NCBI GenBank assembly: GCA_016125355.1
Contig: WGLX01000001.1
Coordinates: 64,137 to 128,136, forward strand
DNA length: 64,000 nucleotides
Direction of reading: 5' to 3'
Source of the DNA: Actinomycetales bacterium
GTDB lineage: Bacteria > Actinomycetota > Actinomycetes > S36-B12
In this document: piece by piece, positions 43,441 to 52,583 of the stretch
Layout: each line of letters opens with the position of its first letter
Position numbering within the stretch: position 1 is the stretch's first letter
The notes under the pieces: generated by a model
Databases searched by the model: none
What the model was told of the DNA's origin: nothing
What the model saw: only the letters and a program-made list of their open reading frames with translations
Position numbers and translations under genes: made by a program

Positions 43441-44904
43441 CTAGGCCCCCGGCCGCGCCGCCCACCACGCGAGCAGTGCCTGCTCCGCGAGCTCGGGCTC
43501 CATGGGCCCGCGATCGAGCCGCAGGTCCAGCAGGAACTGGTAGGCCTCGCCCACCTGCGGTCCCGGCGGGATCTGCAGGATCCGCATGATCTCGCGCCCG
43601 TCCAGGACGGGTCGGATCGCGGCGAGCTCCTCCTCGGCCGCCAGTTCCGCAATGCGCTTCTCCAGGGAGTCGTATGAGCGCTGGAGCGCCATGGCGCGGC
43701 GACGGTTCCGGGTGGTGCTGTCTGCCCTCGTCAGCTTGTGCAGGCGGGTGAGCAGGGGGCCGGCATCGCGCACGTAGCGCCGCACGGCCGAGTCCGTCCA
43801 CTCGCCAGCACCGTAGCCGTGGAACCGAAGGTGCAGCTCCACCAGCCGGGCCACGTCGTCCGTCATGTCGTTGGAGAACTTCAGCGCCTGCATGCGCTTC
43901 CTGGTCATCCGTGCGCCCACCACCTCGTGGTGATGGAAGGACACCCGGCCGTCGCCCTCGAACTTCCGGGTCCGCGGCTTGCCGATGTCATGGAGAAGCG
44001 CGGCGAGGCGCAGCACCGGATCCGGGCCGCAGGCCGGCTCGTGCGCGGTCTCCAGCACCATCGCCTGCTCGAGGACGGTGAGCGTGTGCTCGTAGACGTC
44101 CTTGTGGTGGTGGTGCTCATCGGCCTCGAGCCGCAGCAGGGGCAGCTCCGGCAGGAGGTGGTCCGCCAACCCGGTGTCCACCAGCAGGCTGAGACCACGC
44201 CGCGGGTCGGAGGACATCACGATCTTCATCAGCTCGACCTGAACCCGCTCGGGGGAGACGATCTCGATGCGGCCGGCCATGTCCGTCATGGCGGTGACGA
44301 CATCGTCGGCGACCGTGAAGCCGAGTTGAGCGGCGAACCGCGCGGCCCGCATCATCCGGAGCGGATCGTCACTGAAGGACTGCGTCGCCGTGCCTGGCGT
44401 GCGGATGAGCCCGTCGCCCAGATCCGCCATCCCGCCGAACAGGTCGACGAAGCCCAGGTCCGGAAGGCGGATCGCCATGGCGTTGATGGTGAAGTCCCGC
44501 CGGACGAGGTCTCCGGGCAGCGACGCCCCGAAGTCGACCTCCGGCTTGCGGGACTCCGGGTCGTACTGCTCGGCGCGGTACGTCGTGATCTCCACCTCGT
44601 GCCCGCGGATTCGCGCTCCGATCGTGCCGAAGCGCATGCCGACGTCCCAGGTGGTCTCCGCGAAGCCGTTGAGGAGGGCGAGCACCGCCTGGGGCCGGGC
44701 GTCAGTGGTGAAGTCGAGATCTCCGGTGGCCACGTCGAGCCGACCGAGGAGGGCATCCCGCACCGGTCCTCCGACCAGGGCCAGTTCGTGTCCCGCCTCG
44801 GCGAACCGGCTGCCGAGGTCGAACAGCAGATCGGCGACCGGCTGCAGCTCGACGACGGCCCGGCGCTGGGCCTCGTCGGGGGACAGGGGTGTCTGCGGTG
44901 CCAC
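43441..44904 (-). CDS. cca: CCA tRNA nucleotidyltransferase
   Basis: A 487-residue class II nucleotidyltransferase. The head has LVGGPVRDALLGR and the metal aspartates in GDLDFTTDA (about residues 45-68), then RRDFTINAMA, DDPLRMMRAARFAAQLGF and an HD domain (LLHDIGKPRTR with HHHEVVGA). It adds or repairs the 3' CCA of tRNAs; Rv3907c is the mycobacterial counterpart. The GTG at 44904 was chosen because the Nudix gene diverges 45 bp away and the longer ORF would cross it. Confidence 0.92.
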   Translation of the reverse strand: MAPQTPLSPDEAQRRAVVELQPVADLLFDLGSRFAEAGHELALVGGPVRDALLGRLDVATGDLDFTTDARPQAVLALLNGFAETTWDVGMRFGTIGARIRGHEVEITTYRAEQYDPESRKPEVDFGASLPGDLVRRDFTINAMAIRLPDLGFVDLFGGMADLGDGLIRTPGTATQSFSDDPLRMMRAARFAAQLGFTVADDVVTAMTDMAGRIEIVSPERVQVELMKIVMSSDPRRGLSLLVDTGLADHLLPELPLLRLEADEHHHHKDVYEHTLTVLEQAMVLETAHEPACGPDPVLRLAALLHDIGKPRTRKFEGDGRVSFHHHEVVGARMTRKRMQALKFSNDMTDDVARLVELHLRFHGYGAGEWTDSAVRRYVRDAGPLLTRLHKLTRADSTTRNRRRAMALQRSYDSLEKRIAELAAEEELAAIRPVLDGREIMRILQIPPGPQVGEAYQFLLDLRLDRGPMEPELAEQALLAWWAARPGA

Positions 44905-44937
44905 GGCAGGAGAGCGTAGTTGCGAACGGGGCTGGCC

Positions 44938-44943
44938 TATCCT
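44938..44943 (+). promoter_or_regulatory. Predicted -10 element of the Nudix gene
   Basis: TATCCT, 6 nt before the ATG at 44950, no Shine-Dalgarno: probable leaderless transcript. Confidence 0.45.
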
Positions 44944-44949
44944 GCCGGT

Positions 44950-45441
44950 ATGCCCACCGCACGTCCGCCTCGCTCCCGGAGGCGGCGTCTGCCACGGGTC
45001 GAGGAGACATCCGCGGGCGGCTTCGTCATCGACCGGACGGCCAGCGGCCCCCGGGCTGCCCTGATCGCGCGCCACGACAGCCGGGGCCGGCTGGTGTGGT
45101 CGCTCCCCAAGGGCCATATCGAGGCCGGTGAGAGCCCCGAGCAGGCCGCGGTGCGGGAGATTCACGAGGAGACGGGCATCCACGGACGGATCGTGGAGAG
45201 CCTCGGCACCATCGACTTCTGGTTCATGGCCGAGGATCGGCGCGTGCACAAGACAGTGCACCACTACGTCCTGCGGGCGCTCGACCGCGAGCTCTCCGAC
45301 GAGGACGTCGAGGTGGTCGAGGTCGCGTGGGTGCCCCTGGACGAGGTGGCATCCCGGCTCCGCTATCCGGATGAACGGTCACTCGTGGACCGGGTGCGGG
45401 AGATCGTGGATCGACCCGAGTCCTCCTTCGGGCCGGCGTGA
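44950..45441 (+). CDS. Nudix hydrolase (MutT4-like)
   Basis: A 163-residue Nudix protein. The complete Nudix box begins GHIEAGE and continues with REIHEETGI (about residues 56-78), with all catalytic glutamates. The N-terminal 18 residues are strongly basic ([12 protein letters not shown]). Counterpart of Rv3908 (mutT4) by position. It overlaps the DUF6049 gene by 4 bp. ATG at 44950 is preferred over the ORF start because the -10 element lies between them. Confidence 0.88.
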   Translation: MPTARPPRSRRRRLPRVEETSAGGFVIDRTASGPRAALIARHDSRGRLVWSLPKGHIEAGESPEQAAVREIHEETGIHGRIVESLGTIDFWFMAEDRRVHKTVHHYVLRALDRELSDEDVEVVEVAWVPLDEVASRLRYPDERSLVDRVREIVDRPESSFGPA

Positions 45442-47621
45442 GCCCCCACCGTCGGCTGCCGGTCCTCCTGGCCGTGCTCGTCGTGCTGGGCATCGCCAGC
45501 CCGCTGGTGGCCGTCCCACCGGCGTCCGCCGCGGCCCGGCCGGCTGCCCAGTCAGGGAGCGACGTCACGGCGCAGGGTCCGCGCAGCGCCACCGCCGCCC
45601 AGAACGACGGCACCCCGAGCCTTCGGGTCGTCATCGACACCTTCACTCCGGATACCCCGACGGCCGGGGCCACGCTGACCATCACCGGCCGGGTCATCAG
45701 CGCCGCGGACGTGCCGCTGACCGACGTCAGCGTGCAGCTGCGCAAGTCATCGGCCCCCTTGCGCACCCGGACCGCCATCGGCACGGTGTACGACGCCGGG
45801 CTCGATCCTCAGGACGGGGAGCCAACCGACGTGCCGCTGCCCGGGACCCGGGTGCCGCTGGCCGCACAGCTCCCGCCCGGAAGCCGCCGCTCGTTCACCA
45901 TCAAGGTCGGCATCGATGCGCTCGGGCTGGGCGCCCCGGGGTCCTACGCCCTGGCCGTCGAGGCCTTGGGTCGGGAGACCGGGGTGGACGAGTTCGATGC
46001 CCGCAAGGGCATCGTCCGAACCTTCCTTCCCTGGATGCCACCCGACGCGCAGATCCCGCCCGTCCAGCTGGTGTGGTTGTGGCCCCTCTCCGACTGGCCC
46101 GACCGGGCGGCGGATGGCACGCTGCTCAGCGACCAGACGCCCCGAGCGCTCGCCCCCGGCGGGCGTCTCGAACGCCTGGTCGTCATCGGATCGCGGCAGC
46201 GCAGCACGGTTTCCTGGATCACCGACCCTGCCCTCCTCCAGACGGCCGCCGACATGTCCGACGGCTACGAGGTCCGACAGAACGGCAGCCTCGTCGTCGG
46301 CAAGGGGGAGACGAACGCCTCGCGCTGGCTGACCCTGCTGCGCCAGACGACCCGCGATGTCGGGCTGCGGTCCATCCCGTATGCCGACGTCGACGCCTCG
46401 GCCCTCACGCGCGGCGGCCTCAGCAACGACGTCGTGCGCGCGGTTACCCAGGGCCCCGGCATCGCGTCCGCCGCCCTCGGGGAGGCGGTCCCGGGAAACC
46501 TGTACTGGGCGCCGTTCGGCCGGATCGACCGGCCGACCCTGAACGTGCTCGCCTCCTCCGGCGTCTCGACGATCGTCCTGTCGGCCAACGCCATGCCGGC
46601 CACCGACAAGCAGGCCTCGACGCTGGGCCTGGCCACGACGTCGATCCCGACCTCGGTCGGGTCCATGCAGGCGGTTCTGACCGACCCGGGCCTGACCAAC
46701 ATCCTGAGCCTGCCGCAGGGCAGCGCATCGGATGTCATCCTCGCCCGCCAGCGATTCCTCGCCGAGACCGCGACAGCCGCGCAGGTCATCCCCGCCGACC
46801 AGTCCTCGCGAGTGCTGGTGGTTTCGCCGGACTCGGTCAGGTGGCGGGCCACCGCCTCCCTCATCACCCCACTGCTGCGCGCCACGAACTCGGCGAGCTG
46901 GCTCAAGCCCCTGACTCTGGAGCAGCTGCTGGCGGCGCCGGTTCCGTCCACGAGCCGCAAGCGCGGCGGGTACGGGGAGCGGGCTCGTGATGCGGAGCTT
47001 CCTGAGGACTACATCAACCGCATCGCCGGTGTCAGCAACGATCTCGACGTGTTCTCCTCGGTCCTCGACGACCCCACGGGGGTCGTCCAGCCGTTCGCCG
47101 AGGCGCTCCTGCGCACGGAGTCGGCTGCCTGGCGCGGCGAGGTCGAGCGCGGTACCGCGCTGCTGGCCAGCGTCAACGCGGGGATCAACGCTCAGGTCTC
47201 CCGAGTTCGAGTGCTCTCCGAGGGACAGATCACCTTCTCGGGAGACACGGGCAAGGTCCCGGTCACCATCACGAACGAGCTGGATCGATCCGTGACCGTG
47301 GGACTGACCCTGCGAGGGCACCCGGCCGTGCGCCTGTCGTCGACACCGCTGTCGGGGATCCGCATCGACCCGGGCAAGTTCGCGAGCGTGGACATCGAGG
47401 CACGGGTCGTAGGCGGTGAACCGCTCCTCGTGGACGTGCAGCTCCTCAGTCCCGAGGGCGACCCCTACGGCGATCCGCCCACGATCACCGTGGTCTCGAC
47501 CGCGTACGCTCGGGCCGCATCCTGGGTGGTGGCTGCCGCCTTCGTGGCCATCGTCATCTTCGTGATCGTGGGAGTTCTCCGTCGCATCCATGAGGCGCGC
47601 GCGGCGCGGAAGGACGGGTAG
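45438..47621 (+). CDS. DUF6049 secreted/membrane-anchored protein
   Basis: A 727-residue protein. It has a signal peptide (residues 1-33, ending PPASAAA), a large extracytoplasmic region with two beta-rich segments (the latter about 595-680: [18 protein letters not shown]) and a C-terminal helix [18 protein letters not shown] with a basic cytoplasmic tail. Counterpart of Rv3909, always next to murJ. GTG start within the Nudix stop. It probably assists cell-wall synthesis, but its activity is unknown. Confidence 0.85.
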   Translation: MSPHRRLPVLLAVLVVLGIASPLVAVPPASAAARPAAQSGSDVTAQGPRSATAAQNDGTPSLRVVIDTFTPDTPTAGATLTITGRVISAADVPLTDVSVQLRKSSAPLRTRTAIGTVYDAGLDPQDGEPTDVPLPGTRVPLAAQLPPGSRRSFTIKVGIDALGLGAPGSYALAVEALGRETGVDEFDARKGIVRTFLPWMPPDAQIPPVQLVWLWPLSDWPDRAADGTLLSDQTPRALAPGGRLERLVVIGSRQRSTVSWITDPALLQTAADMSDGYEVRQNGSLVVGKGETNASRWLTLLRQTTRDVGLRSIPYADVDASALTRGGLSNDVVRAVTQGPGIASAALGEAVPGNLYWAPFGRIDRPTLNVLASSGVSTIVLSANAMPATDKQASTLGLATTSIPTSVGSMQAVLTDPGLTNILSLPQGSASDVILARQRFLAETATAAQVIPADQSSRVLVVSPDSVRWRATASLITPLLRATNSASWLKPLTLEQLLAAPVPSTSRKRGGYGERARDAELPEDYINRIAGVSNDLDVFSSVLDDPTGVVQPFAEALLRTESAAWRGEVERGTALLASVNAGINAQVSRVRVLSEGQITFSGDTGKVPVTITNELDRSVTVGLTLRGHPAVRLSSTPLSGIRIDPGKFASVDIEARVVGGEPLLVDVQLLSPEGDPYGDPPTITVVSTAYARAASWVVAAAFVAIVIFVIVGVLRRIHEARAARKDG

Positions 47622-47625
47622 GCAC

Positions 47626-49425
47626 ATGACCGACCCGTCACCAGATCGCCCACGCGCCGCGGACGACGACCTCGAGGCGGAGATGGACGCCGAGGTCGCC
47701 GAAGCGGCGCGTGAGTCGCAGGCAGGCGACCTGGCGGCCAATCCACCCAGCGCCGCGGGTCGCAGCCAGGCCCGCAGCAGTGCTGTGATGGCCACCGGCA
47801 CCGTCGTCTCGCGGATCACCGGGGTGGCCCGCGACATCGCCATGACCGCGGCGCTGGGCTTCTACCTCGTCTCGGACGCGTTCTCCCTCGGCAACTCGCT
47901 GCCGAACATCGTCTACATCCTCATCATCGGCGGCGCACTCAACGCCGTCTTCATCCCCCAGCTCGTCCGCCGGATGGCGGATGATGACGACGACGGCGTC
48001 TCCTATGCCGACCGGCTTCTGACGCTCGTCGGCACCATCCTCGTGGTCGTCTCCATCGCGGCCGTGCTCCTGGCTCCGTGGATCGTCGACCTGTACACGC
48101 CCGACGACTACCCGGCCCAGCAGTACGACCTGGCGGTCGCATTCGCACGACTGTGCCTGCCCCAGATCGCCTTCTACGGCATCTACACGATGCTCAGCCA
48201 GGTGCTCAACGCGCGCGGCCGGTTCGGCGCACCGATGTTCGCTCCGATCGCCAACAACGTGGTGTCGATCGCCACCTTCGCGCTCTTCCTGGCCGTGGCC
48301 GGCACGACCGCCGCACAGAGCGGCACGCTCAGCTCGAGCGAGGTTCTCCTGCTCGGCATCGGGACCACCCTGGGCGTGGTCGTCCAGGCGCTCATCCTGC
48401 TGCCCGTCCTCTGGCGGTCCGGGTACCGCTGGCGTCCCCGGTTCGACTGGCGCGAGTCGGGACTCGGCAAGGCGGGTCGGCTGGCCACGTGGACGATCGG
48501 ACTGGTGCTGGTCAACCAGATCGCGTACATCTTCATCACCCGGATGGCCGCACAGGCCAACGTCAACGCGTCGGCTCAGGACATCACGGCCGCCGGCATC
48601 ACGACGTACCAGAAGGCCCACCTGGTGTTCATGCTGCCGCACAGCATCATCACCGTCTCGGTGGTCACGGCGATGCTTCCCGCGCTCGCCCGGCTCGCGC
48701 ACTCGGGCAAGCTGCGCGAGGTCGGCTCGGATGTTGCCCGGACGATGAGGGTGGTGGGCGTCCTGATCGTCCCGATCGCCGCCATCCTCATCGTCAACGG
48801 CGCGCAGGTGTCGATCCTGCTCTTCGGATACGGAGCCGCCACGACCAACCAGGCCGTGTCGATGGGCCTGACGGTCTCGGTCTTCATGACGGGGCTCGTT
48901 CCGTTCACCCTGTTCTACGTGCTGCTCCGCGGCTACTACGCGCTCGAGGACACGAGGACCCCGTTCTTCCTGACGGTCGTCTTCAACGTCGTCCTCCTCG
49001 GACTCGCCTTCCCGCTGTTCCTCCTCGCGCATGGCACGGCGCTGCAGATCATCATGCTGGCGCTGGCCTACTCCCTGTCGTACTGGTTCGCCCTCGTCAT
49101 CACCTGGTTCGTCCTCGCTCGTCGGCTCGGGAGCATGCAGAGCGGGCGCACGGTGTGGACGCTCGCCCGCACCCTGATCGCCGGCGTGCTGGCCGGAGGC
49201 ATCATGTTCGCCATGACCGTGTGGGTGCTGCGGACACGCCTCGAGGGCGAGCAGCTCACGTGGCATCTGCGTGGCGTCCTCCTGCTCAGCGTGCTCGCCA
49301 CCTCGGTCGTGGGGGTCGCCGTGTACGCGGCGGCGGCGTGGGCGATGCGCGTCGGCGAGGTGTCCGACGTACTGTCGTTGGCGAAGCGCGTCACTGGACG
49401 CGCACGACGCGGGAGCACGGCATGA
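47626..49425 (+). CDS. murJ: Lipid II flippase MurJ (MviN family)
   Basis: A 599-residue polytopic protein with about 14-15 helices. MviN features: GTVVSRITGVARDIAMTAALG, AFSLGNSLPNIVYILIIGGA, ARLCLPQIAFYGIYTMLSQVLNA and RGYYALEDTRTPF. The hydrophilic, acidic 55-residue N terminus is extra. The ATG at 47626 lies 4 bp after the DUF6049 gene. MurJ flips lipid II across the membrane. In M. tuberculosis the protein continues into a pseudokinase; here that part is a separate gene overlapping by 4 bp. Confidence 0.93.
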   Translation: MTDPSPDRPRAADDDLEAEMDAEVAEAARESQAGDLAANPPSAAGRSQARSSAVMATGTVVSRITGVARDIAMTAALGFYLVSDAFSLGNSLPNIVYILIIGGALNAVFIPQLVRRMADDDDDGVSYADRLLTLVGTILVVVSIAAVLLAPWIVDLYTPDDYPAQQYDLAVAFARLCLPQIAFYGIYTMLSQVLNARGRFGAPMFAPIANNVVSIATFALFLAVAGTTAAQSGTLSSSEVLLLGIGTTLGVVVQALILLPVLWRSGYRWRPRFDWRESGLGKAGRLATWTIGLVLVNQIAYIFITRMAAQANVNASAQDITAAGITTYQKAHLVFMLPHSIITVSVVTAMLPALARLAHSGKLREVGSDVARTMRVVGVLIVPIAAILIVNGAQVSILLFGYGAATTNQAVSMGLTVSVFMTGLVPFTLFYVLLRGYYALEDTRTPFFLTVVFNVVLLGLAFPLFLLAHGTALQIIMLALAYSLSYWFALVITWFVLARRLGSMQSGRTVWTLARTLIAGVLAGGIMFAMTVWVLRTRLEGEQLTWHLRGVLLLSVLATSVVGVAVYAAAAWAMRVGEVSDVLSLAKRVTGRARRGSTA

Positions 49426-50954
49426 AGGCGAGCGAGCAGGTCGATCGGTATGCGCTGATCGACCTCGTGTCGCGTGACGCGGGGCCCCCAGGCACGGCGG
49501 ACACCGAGTTGTGGCACGGCTATGACGAGACGCTGGACCGCTCCGTCGCCCTCCGCCTGATCCCGGCCGACGACCCCCGGATCCCTGCCGTGGTGGGCGC
49601 CGCGCGCGCGGCCGCCCTCGTCGACGACCGTCGCCTCCTGCGCGTGCTCGACATCCTCGACCTGCCCGCCGGGGCGGACGAGCCCGCGCGCACCGCCATC
49701 GTCAGCGAGTGGGCGAGCGGCCGCAATCTCGAGCGGACGCTCCAGGACCGGGGTGGCACCCCGTTCGCCGCCCCCGAGGCGCTCGAGCTGGTCGCCGACG
49801 TGGCCCGCGCGGTCGCCGCCGGCGCGGCCGCGGGCGTGGCGCACGGGCGACTGCGTCCTTCGAGCGTGTTCATCACCGACGCCGGGGAGGTTCGGGTCCG
49901 CGGACTGGCCGTGGACGCGGCGCTGTTCGGTCCCCTGCCGGACCTCCCGGACCGAGCCGCGGCCGATGTGGACGCCCTCGGCTCCCTCGTGTACCTGCTG
50001 ACGACCGGGTACTGGCCGGGTGCCGCCACCGTCGACGCCCCTCCGGCTCCCGAGGCCGGCGGGGTCGTCCTGCCGCCATCTCAGGTCCGTGCCGCCGTGC
50101 CGCGCAGCGTCGACGACGTGGTCGCCCGGTCGGTGCTGTCCGCGAGCAGGGCCCGTGGCGTCGCCCGGGTGGCGGATCCCGCCGCCTTCGCCGCCATGGC
50201 GGGTGCCGCGCTGGACTACGTGGCGCCGGTCACCACGACCACGGTGCGCACCGAGCCGGTGACCCGGGGGCGCCGCATGGCCCGCCGGGGTCTGATCTGG
50301 TTCGGGCGCCTCGTCGCCGTCCTCCTCGGGATCGCCTTGGTATCAGGCCTAGCCTGGGGCGGCTGGTCCCTCCTCACGTCAGCACCGGACCAGCCCAGCA
50401 GCAACGCGCAGGACCTGGCCGAGATCCTCACCACACCGGCGCACCCGGCCGATGACATCCAGATCACCGGCATCGACCGCACCTACCCGATCGCCAAGAT
50501 CCGCTCGTACGACCCGTTCGGCGACGACGACGGCAATGGCAAGCCCGACAAGCGGAAGGGCCGGGAGAGTGAGGATCTCGTCGGCGTCATCAACGACGAC
50601 GACCCGGACACCGCGTGGCTCACCTCGCAGTACTCATCGGCCGACCTCGACGGCAAGGGCGGCGTCGGGATCATCCTCGATCTCGGCAGCCCGCAGGACG
50701 TGCAGCAGGTCACGGCGAACCTGATCGGCCGGGGCAGCACGGTCGACGTACGCGTCGCCGACCGCATCTACCCCGATCCGGCCCTGTGGACGCCGCTCGC
50801 CACCGCTTTCGCCCCGAAGGACGCGATGGAGGTGCGGGCGCCCCGTCCGGTGACCGGTCGGTACGTCCTGCTGTGGTTCACCCGCATCCCGCCCGCCGAT
50901 TCCGGATCCGGCGTCTACCAGGGCGGGGTCAGGAGCGTCGTGGTCAGCGGCTGA
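49422..50954 (+). CDS. Pseudokinase with extracellular beta-sandwich domain
   Basis: A 510-residue single-pass protein. The cytoplasmic kinase-like part (about 1-265) lacks key residues: where HRDxxxxN is expected it reads HGRLRPSSV, and no DFG is visible, so it should be inactive. A membrane helix (about 295-320) follows. The external domain (about 355-510) looks like a galactose-binding-type sandwich (DDDPDTAWLTSQY). These are the C-terminal domains of the mycobacterial MviN fusion, where the pseudokinase is bound by FhaA after PknB phosphorylation. ATGA overlap with murJ. Confidence 0.85.
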   Translation: MKASEQVDRYALIDLVSRDAGPPGTADTELWHGYDETLDRSVALRLIPADDPRIPAVVGAARAAALVDDRRLLRVLDILDLPAGADEPARTAIVSEWASGRNLERTLQDRGGTPFAAPEALELVADVARAVAAGAAAGVAHGRLRPSSVFITDAGEVRVRGLAVDAALFGPLPDLPDRAAADVDALGSLVYLLTTGYWPGAATVDAPPAPEAGGVVLPPSQVRAAVPRSVDDVVARSVLSASRARGVARVADPAAFAAMAGAALDYVAPVTTTTVRTEPVTRGRRMARRGLIWFGRLVAVLLGIALVSGLAWGGWSLLTSAPDQPSSNAQDLAEILTTPAHPADDIQITGIDRTYPIAKIRSYDPFGDDDGNGKPDKRKGRESEDLVGVINDDDPDTAWLTSQYSSADLDGKGGVGIILDLGSPQDVQQVTANLIGRGSTVDVRVADRIYPDPALWTPLATAFAPKDAMEVRAPRPVTGRYVLLWFTRIPPADSGSGVYQGGVRSVVVSG

Positions 50955-50959
50955 CCCTC

Positions 50960-50965
50960 TAGGCT
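50960..50965 (+). promoter_or_regulatory. Predicted -10 element of the SigM-like gene
   Basis: TAGGCT, 6 nt before the GTG at 50972, no Shine-Dalgarno: probable leaderless transcript, separate from the murJ operon. Confidence 0.4.
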
Positions 50966-50971
50966 CGTGGC

Positions 50972-51577
50972 GTGGCCGATCCGCGTAGCGACTCCGATCT
51001 GCTCGCGGCGCATGTGGCGGGCGATCCGCTGGCCTTCGAGGAACTCGTGCGACGTCATCGCGACCGGCTCTGGGCAGTCGCCCTGCGCACCACGGGCGAC
51101 CCGGAGGAGGCGGCCGACGCACTGCAGGACGCGCTGATCTCCGCCTTCCGGCGAGCACACCAGTTCCGGGGGGACTCCGCGGTCACCACGTGGCTGCACC
51201 GGATCGTCGTCAACGCCTGCCTCGACCGCCTGCGCCGCCGAAACGTGCGCAGCGCGCAGCCCCTCCCCGATGACGTCGATGCCCTGCCCGGTGCCGTGGT
51301 GGCCGATCCGGTCGACCACATGGGCCGGCGCGAGGTGCAGCTGGTCGTGACCGAGGCGCTCGCCGAGCTGCCCGAGGAGCAGCGGGAGGCGATCCTGCTG
51401 GTGGACGTGGAGGGATGGAGCGTGGAGGAGGCGGCCCGCATGCTGGACTGCCCGGAGGGGACCGTGAAGAGCCGCTGCCACCGCGGGCGGGCCAAGCTGG
51501 CCAAGAGCCTGGGCTACCTGCGGAACCTGGACTCGTCCGATCCCGTCGTACCCGATGCGGAAGGAGGTGACCATTGA
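50972..51577 (+). CDS. sigM: ECF sigma factor, SigM-like
   Basis: A 201-residue ECF sigma factor. Region 2 has FEELVRRHRDRLWAVALRTTGD and ADALQDALISAFR. Region 4 (about 125-180) has LPEEQREAILLVDVEGWSVEEAA and the recognition helix PEGTVKSRCHRGRAKL. It sits between murJ/pseudokinase and trxBA, as sigM does in mycobacteria. It is followed, with 4 bp overlap, by its anti-sigma gene. Controlled genes are unknown here. Confidence 0.88.
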   Translation: MADPRSDSDLLAAHVAGDPLAFEELVRRHRDRLWAVALRTTGDPEEAADALQDALISAFRRAHQFRGDSAVTTWLHRIVVNACLDRLRRRNVRSAQPLPDDVDALPGAVVADPVDHMGRREVQLVVTEALAELPEEQREAILLVDVEGWSVEEAARMLDCPEGTVKSRCHRGRAKLAKSLGYLRNLDSSDPVVPDAEGGDH

Positions 51578-52461
51578 GCGAGGAGCAGTTCCCGCGCAGC
51601 GCCGACGACGACGTCGACCCCGAGGCGCTGGCGGCCGTCCAACGAGCCCTCGGGGACCTGGCGTTCCTGCGACCCGACGATGGTGACCCCGCATCGACCA
51701 CCGAGCCCATGCCCCCGTGGGTGTGGGACCGGATCTCCGCCGCCTTGGCGGAGGCGCACGACCCCCAGCCGACCGGCACGCCGCACCGGCGCTCACGCCT
51801 GTCCCGCTGGGGCGGCGGCCTGATCGCCGCGTCCGTCGCCGTCCTCGCGGTGGGGGTGGCCGTCACCGCGTTCCGCGGCACCTCCGGGACAGTGGTCGCG
51901 GGCGAGGCGCCGGCTGCTGACGCCGGCGCCGCGGTGATGGCGGACTCGGCGGCCGTCGAGAGCGCCCCGCAGCAGGAGGCCGTCGCAGGCGCCCCCGCGC
52001 CGTCACCTCGCATGCTGGCCGGCCCGCGCAGCCTGTCGTTCGCCGGGATCCCCCCGATCCGCAAGATCCTCGGCACCAGCACCGACTACTCACCCAGCGC
52101 CATGGAGGGCCAGGTCACCGCCACCCTGGAGCAGGCCGGTGTGCTTCCTGCGTCCGACATGCCATCGCCGGAGCCGACCGTGGAGGTGCCGACCGAGCTG
52201 TCCGCGAGCGCCCAGCAGACCGGTCTGCTGCAGTCCGCGCAGGCTCTCCGGGACTGCGTGACCCGCCTCACGCACAAGGGGACGTCCACGGCGCTGGTGC
52301 TCGACCAGTCCACCTTCAAGGGCCAGCCCGCCAGCATCATCGTCTCCCCGGACTACGACGTGCCGGCCGCCCAGGCACCGGACATGAGCCTGATCGAGGT
52401 CTGGGTGGTCGACCCCGACTGCAACATCACCTGGGGCATGAGCTTCCGCATGTCCCGCTAG
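51574..52461 (+). CDS. Anti-sigma factor for the SigM-like protein
   Basis: A 295-residue single-pass membrane protein. The N-terminal 70 residues are cytoplasmic and acidic, without the HxxxCxxC zinc motif. The membrane helix is GGLIAASVAVLAVGVAVTAF (about 77-96). The extracytoplasmic part has a low-complexity alanine-rich stretch, then about 150 structured residues. TTG start overlaps the sigma stop (TTGA) with AAGGAGG in front. Counterpart of Rv3912. Identification rests on position and topology. Confidence 0.78.
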   Translation: MSEEQFPRSADDDVDPEALAAVQRALGDLAFLRPDDGDPASTTEPMPPWVWDRISAALAEAHDPQPTGTPHRRSRLSRWGGGLIAASVAVLAVGVAVTAFRGTSGTVVAGEAPAADAGAAVMADSAAVESAPQQEAVAGAPAPSPRMLAGPRSLSFAGIPPIRKILGTSTDYSPSAMEGQVTATLEQAGVLPASDMPSPEPTVEVPTELSASAQQTGLLQSAQALRDCVTRLTHKGTSTALVLDQSTFKGQPASIIVSPDYDVPAAQAPDMSLIEVWVVDPDCNITWGMSFRMSR

Positions 52462-52487
52462 CCCCTCGAGGGACGGGAGCGGGCGCG

Positions 52488-52514
52488 GGGAATGCCTGTG
52501 GCCCTAGGATCGTT
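52488..52514 (+). promoter_or_regulatory. SigR/SigH-type promoter of trxB
   Basis: GGGAAT (52488-52493), an 18-nt spacer, then GTT (52512-52514) in CGTTG. This is the consensus spacing GGAAT-N18-GTT of thiol-oxidative-stress sigma factors SigR and SigH, whose classical target is trxBA. Transcription would start near 52520. Confidence 0.75.
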
Positions 52515-52528
52515 GGGGAGAGCGTAAG

Positions 52529-52554
52529 ATACCCCCACGGGTATGGATACCCGT
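52529..52554. promoter_or_regulatory. ATACCC/GGGTAT inverted half-sites in the trxB leader
   Basis: ATACCC (52529-52534), GGGTAT (52539-52544) and ATACCC (52547-52552). They make two overlapping inverted repeats, one of 8 bp arms at 52537-52554. ATACCC-N4-GGGTAT resembles operators of the CsoR/CstR repressor family. It lies just downstream of the predicted trxB transcription start. Confidence 0.4.
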
Positions 52555-52583
52555 CCCACGACACCCGTTGAAAGGCTGCCACG

